DNA of 64,000 nucleotides from Gambelia wislizenii. Lineage: Eukaryota; Chordata; Lepidosauria; Squamata; Crotaphytidae. A program made the position numbers and the translations under genes. Under the pieces are notes generated by a model. That model saw only the letters and a program-made list of their open reading frames with translations. It ran no database searches and had not been told where the DNA came from. Below are positions 26,183 through 36,200 of the stretch, one piece after another. Position 1 is the first letter of the stretch; the number at the start of each line of letters is the position of its first letter. Where the stretch lies: the NCBI GenBank assembly GCA_030847615.1, contig JAUMIR010000005.1, positions 60,539,001 to 60,603,000 on the forward strand. Direction: 5' to 3'.

Positions 26183-29100
26183 ATTATTCAGTGGTTAACA
26201 GCACTTTCATTTCATTATTCATATTCATATGCTCATATTCATTTTCTTACTTGCATTCAGTGGGTCCAGGGACCCTCTCAACCAGATTTTCAAAGTGCAA
26301 GGGTGGGCGTGGGAAAATGTAGTATGTGGAGAGAGGGAGAAAATTCTGTTGCTAAGATTTCCACTCATGGGCTTCCAATCATTGTCATTTTCTTTTATAT
26401 TTCTTTTTGGATATGGGAAAAGTGTTATAACACTGATGCCAACAATTCTGAGATATTTCTTAAACAGATCTACGATAAATGTATACCTCTAGGACATCCT
26501 TCCCCAGCCGGATGCCCTCCAGATATTATGCACTACAATTCCCAGAATCCCTGACCAGTCACCATGCCAACTAGCTGGTACTCAAGGGAGTTGAAGTTGA
26601 AAATATCTGGAGAATCCCAGATTGGAAAGGCTGCTGTAGGATCAATAATTCAGTTGGATTTTTGAAACATGGGAGTATCGTTTTTTGTGTCTTAACAGGC
26701 ATGCAAAGGTTCCCATGGCTTTCCTTTTATTTTTGATACCTTTAAAGGGGGCAGGGGTGAGTGCTTAGCCACAGCTGTACTGCTTGGAAAGCTACCGGGG
26801 GAGGATTCTTCAGATTTAGCCCACTGAAAGTGTGAGTGCTCCTTTCACATCTCCAAAAAGAGGAAACACATCACATCAACCAGTTAAGAGGCCCAAACAT
26901 GAAAGTTCTGTCATTTTTATTGCCCTGAAGGAAGAAGAGAAAGGAGACAAATGAGGTGAATTAGCTGCCCAAAATGTAACTCCCAGGATTATAACTACCC
27001 CATCCTGGGGGAAACATAGATTTAACTTTTAAAATCTCTGGTTTGTCTTGACCATTTCCTTTCTACTAGCTGAACCCAGCGTATCATACACCATTAAAAA
27101 AATCCCCCCCAAATACCCAGAAGACCTCATGACAACCCTTTGAGGTAGGCTGGTGGGTTTAATTCCCCCCCCCCCGTTGCTCGTTCTGCCCCCTGCCACC
27201 CCACTGCTTGTTCTGCCCCCTGCCTCCCCCCACTGCTTGTTCTGCCCCCTGCCTCCCCCCACTGCTTGTTCTGCCCCCTGCCTCCCCCCACTGCTTGTTG
27301 TTCCCCCTGCCTCCCTCCCACTGCTCGTTCTTCCCCCTGCCACCTTGTTTTGCCCCCTACCTCCCCCCACCGCTCGTTCCGCCCCCCGCCACCCCACTGC
27401 TTGTTCTGCCCCCTGCCTCCCCCCACTGCTCGTTCTTCCCCCTGCCTCCCCCCACCGCTCGTTCTTCCCCCTGCCACCCTCCACTGCTTGTTCTCCCCCC
27501 TGCTTCCCCCCACCGCACGTTCTTCCCCCTGCCACCCTCCACTGCTTGTTCTCCCCCCTGCCTCCCCTCACTGCTCGTTCTGCCCCCTGCCACCCCCACT
27601 GCTCATTCTGCCACCCCCCACCACTCGTTCTTCCCCCTGCCACCCCCACTGCTCATTCTGCCACCCCCCACCGCTCGTTCTTCCCCCTGCCACCGCCACT
27701 GCTCGTTCTGCCCCCTGCCACCCCCCACCGCTCGTTCCTCCCCCTGCCACCCTCCACTGCTCATTCTGCCCCCTGCCACCCCCCACCGCTCGTTCCGCCC
27801 CCTGCCACCCTCCACTGCTCATTCTGCCCCCTGCCAGCCCCCACCCCTCGTTCTACCCCCTGCCACCACCCACCCCTTGTTCTGCCTCCTGCCGCCACCC
27901 CACCCTCATTCTGCCTCCTGCCACCCTCCACTGCTCATTCTACCCCCTGCCACCCACCACCACTCGTTCTGACCCCCCTGATGCTTGTTCTCTCCCCCAC
28001 CCTCACCTTGGCCCCCCACCCCCTGCACTCTAGCACACATGCACACACCACATACACCCCCGTGTTACTCACTGTCCCTCTCTGGCAGCCATGTTTAAGC
28101 TCTACATGGTCCCGCCCCCAGTGTGCTGATTAGCTGCCCAACAGACCTGTGATTGGTTGGTCAGTTCCCTAAGCAGCTAATCAGCACACTGGAAACAGCA
28201 ACATACCCAAAAGAATTAATATATAGATAGTTGTATGTTGTTTTTGTTTTTTAAAAATGCAAGTTATTTTAAGTTTGCCCAAAAAGCAGTACATAAATAC
28301 CTTAAACACATCAAGAAATGTCACCTCAGAAGGAGCATTCCCCATTGCAAAATTCATATCGGCATTCAGCTGCCACAGAAATGAGGAAGGCAGTTGTTGT
28401 TTTACAGTGCTTCACACCTTTTATTAGAAGTAAGTCCCATGGAGTTCAGCACAGTCCTAGGGAAGTACACATAAGGAGTACAGTCAGTCCTCTGTACCTA
28501 CGGATTCTGCATCCACTAATTCAGCCAATCATAGCTTGAAAATATTTGGGGAGGGAGGAAATTCCAAAAAGCAAACACTGCTGTTCACCATTTTATATAA
28601 CGGATATAATTTTACTATGCCATTGTATACTGTGGGACTGGAGCATCCATGGATTTTGGTATCCACAGGGGGTCCTGGAACCAAACCCCAGCAGATACTG
28701 ATGGCCTACTGTATAGCCTAAAAAAAACAAATTATGTGCAGGAAATCATTTTTGCCCCATCCAAGACTACTGATGGGTGTTCAGAGATTTAAACAGAAGT
28801 GCCACAAAACTATAACCTTACTCCCTTATCTTGTCTGTTTAATTTACTCTTATCTCTGTTCTTTCCCTTCATCTGTCACTATGAGGACTTTATCAGATGT
28901 GGCAAAAAATCACAGGATTACATCATGATAGCACGAACGATCACAGCCTTCATATGTCATCGTCGTCATCTTGTGGTTACCCCATGCACCAGCCGCAAAT
29001 AAGGAGTTCCTTTTAATGGATGGGACAAGCTGTCAATAGGCTGCCAATATTGCTTTTTTTACAGTATTGAGGGCGTGTGAAAAACACGTCCTGTTGTAAT

Positions 29101-32100
29101 CGTGAGATTACAGTGTGAATGGGCAGTCCTCAGCGAGCAAACTTCTGGGTGAGAACGCAAAAACGCAGCACAGGACACTCTTTTTGTGAACTGCCCTGTC
29201 TAGTTTGCATGTTTTTAGGTTTGTTTCAGTGCTTGTGTGTTCATTAACTTTGATAATTTAGGAATTTTTTAGAGTTTTAAGTGCGCTCGCGTCTTCTCAT
29301 GAGGACAACTGAAATCTTGCCCATTCCAAATTGCGGACATAAACTCCCGTTCTTAAAGCACTAGTGGTCATTGTGCAATAATTCCATCGTGTTTCTTTTG
29401 CGTGATTGCAGCTATATGTGATAATAAGTGTTATAATGCCATGATGTTCCCGCTATCTTCATTCATGGAATTACAGCATTTTTAGATGCTAGTCTGATAA
29501 AGTCCTTAGAGTCCTATTCCTATTTTATAATTTTTCTAAATCAATAGCCACATTTTTACCTGCTGTATGGGTTTTTTTGGTCCATATCATCTTGTAATTT
29601 CCTTGCAGAGAGTGAAAAACCTTGACTATTTCACATATGAAATAATGAAATAATCAAAGAAATTTCGAAGTCATAGATGTTTCAAGAAATATACATAAGC
29701 TTTCACCTAAAAAAAAAGAGCCAGGAGCAGGTAGTGTGGTGAAAAAATGTAAAAACTACCAGAGGGGAAATATTAGCAAACCAAGATGAGAAGAAACATG
29801 ATTAGCACTGTGGATGGCATAAATATCTTTCCTATAGCTAACCTTCCCGATAGCTATTGTAGGGGAGCCAGCTTGGTGTAGTGGTTTAAGTGTTGAACTA
29901 TGACTCAAGATCAGGGTTTGAATCCCCCACTCAGCCATGCAAACCGACTGGGTGACCTTGGGCAAGTCACACTCTCTCAGCTTCAGAGGAAGGCAAAGAC
30001 ACCCCCCCAAACAAATATTGCCAAGAAAACCCTGTGATAGGGTCACCATAAGTTAGAAACAACTTGAAGGCACACAACAACATTAGCTAAATTTGGGCAA
30101 ATAAAGATATTTTAGTTAAACTTGATAGAAGAATTGTTTTGAGATCAGAATTATGGAGTACTTTATTTGTCCTGCCCCATGCAAATGCATGACCATAGTG
30201 TCATTCAATTTGCTTTTCTGGAATTATTGGGGTATCAGAGGGGACTATGATGCACTGTAAAGGCATCATAGTGCAAAGTGCATCTTTCAATCCTTTTTCT
30301 TGTGCATGATGCTTTAAAACAGCCCCTCCCCCAAACCAGGAGCCCTTAAGATGTGTTAGACTGTAATTCCCATCATCCCCCAGCCAATACAGGCAATGAT
30401 CATGCCACTCTCATTGATGAGACTTGCAATAGAACAAAGCTGGAGGGTGAGGGTTGATAGAGATTTGACTCAGAGCATGAATTAATGATGAATAGCATTA
30501 AAATGCCTTCATTATGGCTTGGTGCAATGGAGTAGCTCCTTGAGCAGTGGTTCCTGATGGTGAGTTCAAGCCTGGGGTGTGCTACATGGAACATTTTTGC
30601 CAAAACTATCTTCATCTACTAGGTTGCCTTTAAATATCACTATGAAATGATGTAAGAAAAAACTGTCAGCAGAGCCAGGGACTGGACCACATGCTCCCCT
30701 TGAATTAAAATTGTACCTAGTCCTCCAAGCCAGAATGAATGCTCAGAATGAATACTGTGCACAAATATAGCTCAGCTTTTAAAAGCAATATCTGATTAGC
30801 TCATTTGCTTATCCATATGCAGTGAGGTTTCCCACTTCAAAATCTTTGAATCCACAAAGCCAAATAGTTTAACTTTATAGCAACAATTGTGAAGGGTGCT
30901 ATTTAATCCTTATTTTAAAAGGCTCACATATCTCAGTCCATACACAATACATTTCTATCCCCTCCTCCCCACTCCTCCCGATGTTGGCTATTAAGGGCCT
31001 CTCTGCATACTTCACTTTATAAGGGGGGGAAATACCTATCCCATTTATGTTTTGCCTGTTTTCTGGTACATGCAAAGAGTGTGGCCTTCTCTGCTGCCAT
31101 AAAGAATGTAATACATAATTGAGCAGCTTTAGCTCTGTAAGCTAGTTCTTTCCTGATTCATCCGTCAAAGTGCTATGCAAGTGGCCCCCTAAATTGATAA
31201 ATTCCCACAGTGCCTGTTGACCCAGCTGCCAAGGCCGCATACAGCAGGTGTTGTTTTCATGACCACCCTGACAGTAATACAAACTGTTTAGCGGTTGCAT
31301 TGACCTCACAGCTATTAACACTGATACAGGCTCCGCTGGGGACTAGTTTTCAAATATGACAGAATTTCTTAAAGACTAGAGGTCATGAGCAAGTATACCA
31401 TATAAGAATAAATTTGATATGCTGCTGAGTTTAAAAATCTGAAAGAAGGGGAGATTCTTTTTCTTCCTCCCCACATCACTCCCCTGTTGTAAATCAAGTA
31501 ATGAGCACTTGGCGGGCCTCCCAGGACTAAAGCAAATGTATTGAAAAATCATACCTGAAGGGTTGCTGTATTTATCCCAAGAAAAGTAGTCACTTATCAT
31601 GATATATTATATATTTGGTTGGCCATTTGGTCTAAGGAGGCAAAAAAATAGAAAATGTTTGTGTTACTATACTCTGAGGCCAGAAAACTTTGTATTCCTG
31701 TCTCTGTTCCTTCCTCCCCGCCACCCCAGCCCAGCTGAACAAAGATGTGTTGATTTTGCTGCTTGTATGGTTGTATGAATGTTGTTGTTGTTGTTTTCAA
31801 AGTGAGTCTTTGAGTTTGTGTTTGTGTGTTTGTGTCAGACTTTGGGTAATTACTTTTAAGAAGGAATATAATGAATGGCATGTTTAAACCATGTATTATT
31901 TTAATATTTTATTATTTTATTTTATGTATATCCTGCCTTTCTCCTAAGATGGGACCCAGAAGCAGTGGTAGGATGTTGCTCTGGGTCCAAGAGCATTATC
32001 CTACCAGCTATTCAGTTCTGGAAGCCTCCAGTGTCTATCTATCTATATAATTCTCTTCAGTATGTTGCTGTTCCCAGTGTGCTGATTGGCCGCTTAGGAA

Positions 32101-33229
32101 ACATACTCAACCAATTGTAGCGCTCCGTTGCCTGGCCGATCAGCAGCTTGAGGGCATTTTTCAGCACCACCTCCTCGGCTTACAGCCATATCTTTGCCCA
32201 TTGAGCTGCAATAACTAAATACTCAGCCCGCTCCCCTTGCTGTCTTAATATGAAAGCATGGGGGAAAATAACGTTGCTTTATATGCATCCCCCACCCTCT
32301 TCTTTCTTCTTTTTCCTGCTGTCTTACCTTGCAGCATAGGTTTTTCCCCCTTCCTCAACTCTTCACCCCTTCTGCACCCAAACACTTAAGCCCTTTCCCC
32401 CCTCTTTCTGCCCTGAGGAACTTACAGACTGCAAGAAAAACCCCTGGAAAGGGGTGAGAAGGAGGTGGGAGGCCACCCTGGGGTTCCAGGATCTCTTTTT
32501 CCTCCTTGGGGGACCTGTTGGGGTCCTCTGGCCACCCCTGGCTCTGCTTCCTGGGGGGAGAAAGGCTTTCCTTGCAAATGCTGCACCAGACAGGCTGCCA
32601 CCTGCTAAAAAGAAAAACCTCCGGCCAGTGGGAGGAGCCAAAGCTGGCAAGGGAGGGGGAATAGAATGGAGCAAAGCAGGTTCTCATTGGCAGCCAGCCT
32701 CCCTCCAATGGGAATCCAGCATGCGGCCCTCAATGGGCAGCTGGCCTTGGAGCAGAAGGCTGAGGCTCTACAGTCTGTGAGTGGAGCAAAGGCGAGCCCA
32801 AAGACTCATGAAACAGTTAGAGGTGACCACTCCACCCCTTTCTGGAGAGACTCCTTCACTCCCTTTTCTATTCACTTCTATTTTAACAAGTGGTAGACAA
32901 GGGTCCCTGGAACCCCTCTTCTCTAAATGAGGCAGAGCTTTTCTATGCTGCTTTCACCAAGTTTCTAGACCAGTAGCTCTTAACCTGTGGTCCGGAGAGC
33001 CTTAGGGGACCTCCTCAACGGGGGTCCAGGAAGGCTTGAAGGCTGCTCAGCCCACCTCCTGCCTGCAATGGAGTGGCCATATGAAAGGAGCCAAGGCAAA
33101 GGCTGGCTGGCTTGGCCTGCGCATTGCCATTCAATCTGCTCCAGCCACAAACTTGTAGGAAGAAGCAGGAGAAAAGCCTTCCCTCCCACTCCAGTGCCTC
33201 TGAGGGAGGATTTCAGGGATGGTGTAATT

Positions 33230-33264
<35 letters not shown>

Positions 33265-36200
33265 TTAAATCTAAAGCCTTAGAAGTCCATGGCAACAAAA
33301 GATATTTAAAGGAGTCACTAGTAAAGAAAAAGTTAGTTAAGAGCCACTGGTGTAATTGTATTATTGTTGTTGTTACGGGTTTAAATTTTGAGTTAAGTCT
33401 TGGGGGTCCATGGCAACAAAAGATATTTAAAGGGGGTCCCTGATAAAGAAAATGTTAAGAGCCACTGGCATAATTGTATTACAGTGGCACACCCAAATCT
33501 GCGGGGGATTGGTTCCAGGAGCACTGCAGATAAGGAATTCCGTGGATAACAGCAAATGCCCCCATCGCCATTGCCATCAATGGGAGCATCCCTGGGGGAG
33601 AAAGGAGAAGGGAGGCAAGAACTCTCCTCCTCTCCCTTCGCCCCCACTGTTGTTATTGCCATCAATGGGAGCCATCCGGAGGGGTGGGGTGAAGGGAGAA
33701 GAGAGGCGAGAACTCTCCTTCCCTCCCTTCACCCCATCCATCGCCATTGCTGTCAATGGGAGCCATCCCGGGGGGGGGGAGGGAGGTGAGACCTCCCCTC
33801 CCTTTCCCCCCTCCATTGCCATTGCAGCCACTGGAGCCATCCGTAAGCCTCCTCCCCTCCTCCACCACCACCACCCTGCTGTCACCAACCATGCATAACT
33901 GAATCAGCGGTTGGTGAATCAGCAGATACAGTGCTGCTACTCTAGTATTAGTAGTAGTATTAGTTTAGGTGTGTCCAGTGTAACATACACCATTATGTGC
34001 CCTGTTGGGATTTCAAGCAGTGGTTGCAGCTTGGAGTGGCAGTATTCCTTTCACACAATTCAGCTACATGGTATTATTGTAGAAAAAAAATGTATTTTTT
34101 ACATGTGGGTGGTGATCTGCTGAGGGAGTGAGAGGAGAGAGGGGCCCTTGTGAGGCTGGGCATGTAGATGCAGATTGAGTGGCAGGAGTGGATTGTGAGT
34201 TGAGGAGGGAATGTGCATGTTGGTGGTGATTGGCTGAGGGAATGCAGGGATTGGTTAGGTATCTTTCCTAAGCCACCAGTCAGCACACTGGGAAAGGAAA
34301 CATACCCAAGCCTTATGAAGGAGAGATGGTTTATTTTGTAAGAGTTGAGTCAGTGAAGATGGAACTCCCAACTAATTAATTGGAATTTTGGAATAGTAGA
34401 CATTATTTACTCTGTTATAGAATTGGACCAAATTTTGACATGGGTTTTCATATCGCCCGGGTGCCCAGGGGGTCTCATATTGCCCTGCTGCCCCTGGTGG
34501 TGGCGGCAGTGGGGACAGGGTAACAGAGCAGCTCACCCTTAACACACCACCGGTGTATGTTATGTCAGGTACAGCTAGTATATTTATAATGATCCTGATC
34601 AATATTATCTTTGTAAGAGACGGATAGATGGCATAGAGGTCTACTAAAAAAATTTTTTAGAGAATGAACATTTCTTTAATACATCAGTAACACCACTGGG
34701 GTGTTAATGCTAGCATTTATAGAAAGGGTGACAACTTCATTCTTTAGCATGCTTGAAACATGTTTTTAAAAGATCCACTCTTACTACCAAAGGGAAATGT
34801 TCAACAAGATGGCACAAGAGTTCTCTAAATATTAAACAGTATGACAGCATACTGATGAAATTGTTGCCTCGGGGCTTCCTTGGAAATATTGCTGCTGACT
34901 ATTTAATTTGAATTTTTTTTTTAAAAAAAAATTCAGGTTATTTTGAGGCAGGGAAATGAATTCACCCAATGTGTAAATAGTGTCTCTTTGACCCTGCCTT
35001 TTAAATATGTATGCTGTCTGTATATTTTTCTACAGACCCTTAGTCCCAGAAGAATGCAAAAAAACAGCTCTTCCCGCACAGATATTGACATCTGAATGCT
35101 CAAGGCATTGTCGAAATGGGCACTGCACTCCCACTGGAAAATGCTGCTGTAATCAAGGCTGGGAAGGCGAGTTCTGCAGAACTGGTTAGTACTCATTTCA
35201 CCATAATCTGTGAAAACTGCAAGCGTCTAGCACCTGCTGAGAATATATTTTAAATATATTGAAGCTTCTAAAAATAAATAGTGAATACAGTACATAAAAA
35301 GAGAAAAAGGGTAGAGGGAGAAACTAGAGAGTTCAGTCTTGGTATATGAATTCAAAAATTACTTTTGCTTTGCCATCAAGCCATTTGATTAATAATGTAG
35401 ACGAATTTTGCATATTGCCTGTATACAGTGTGTATAGGATTCTTTAGACACACCTGGGGATTATCATTGCCACCATGCAGAAATTTTCCATTATTCAGAT
35501 GCTCCTCTCAGCAGAACCTTTCAGTTAATTTGTAGTGAATGCAAGAAATGTTGAGCCAGACAAGAAAAAAAAACTGCTGGTTGTTAGGAAATGTGAGAGA
35601 CAGTACTGGATCTCTCAAGCAGAATACAGGAAGCCCCTGATTTTCAATGGCTTGTTATCTGAAAACTCACTCTTTCGACACTTGCAAATAAAGGACAAGT
35701 TCCATTCATTCAGTGAGGAATCTACTCTTTCAACACTATCAACAAACCTATAGAGGTTTGCTTGGGACTGACCGTGCATGCACATGCTGCTTACAAAATG
35801 AGATGTGTGATGCGCAGGCGCACCAGCCAAATTTACGTCACTGTTCAGCCTGGCTCCCTCATCACTTACACTGCCACCAAATAAATATCTAGAAACCACA
35901 GTTCCACAATTGCCATCTTTATGTCAAACTTCCCTCTTATCCCTTCCTTGGACTAGGGTTTGACTTAACCTGGATAGTACTTGTATCAGTATGTGTTTAC
36001 TCACGGGTTTAGTGTGCCAAATAAATACCAGTAAAGGAGAATAAATTCATGAGGAGCCTGAATTTGATAAACAAAACATAAAGATTGGTTTATTGGTTGA
36101 ACAATATAACAGAACTGCTTTGGTATTTATTTCCAACTTGGTTAAATTCAAACTGGTTGCTAGTCCCACTCTGTGGTGACCATATAACTTCAGAATCTGC

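Larger units (their letters stand above)
32042..34578 (+). mobile_element. Composite Helitron-like element with nested MITEs
   Basis: The 5' end is A-TCTATATAATTCTC (32042) followed by TATGTTGCTGTTCCCAGTG. The 3' end ACAGCTAG-T is at 34575-34578, with a small hairpin (ACACC/GGTGT) about 20 bp before it. It encloses a hAT MITE (32971-33468), a Tigger-like MITE with minisatellite (33482-33943) and a smaller reversed Helitron-like piece (33960-34326). Whether the two termini belong to one insertion is inference. No Rep/helicase coding. Confidence 0.55.

Noticed and set aside
27029..28133. Long Pro/Cys-rich and Gly/Trp-rich open frames on both strands
   Set aside because: They are created by the 28-bp minisatellite. 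Open frames occur in several phases on both strands with no start context, splice logic or family match.
29862..29940. A tRNA gene
   Set aside because: A and B boxes are present, but the sequence cannot close an acceptor stem and continues into a SINE body.
32355..32780. GC-rich open frames on both strands near 32.4-32.8 kb that could be a gene
   Set aside because: No family resemblance or splice structure. They lie inside the Helitron-like region, and both strands are open because of base composition.
33393..33898. Overlapping frames with repeated SPPF and AINGSHP-like words
   Set aside because: Explained by the 95-bp minisatellite within a MITE.
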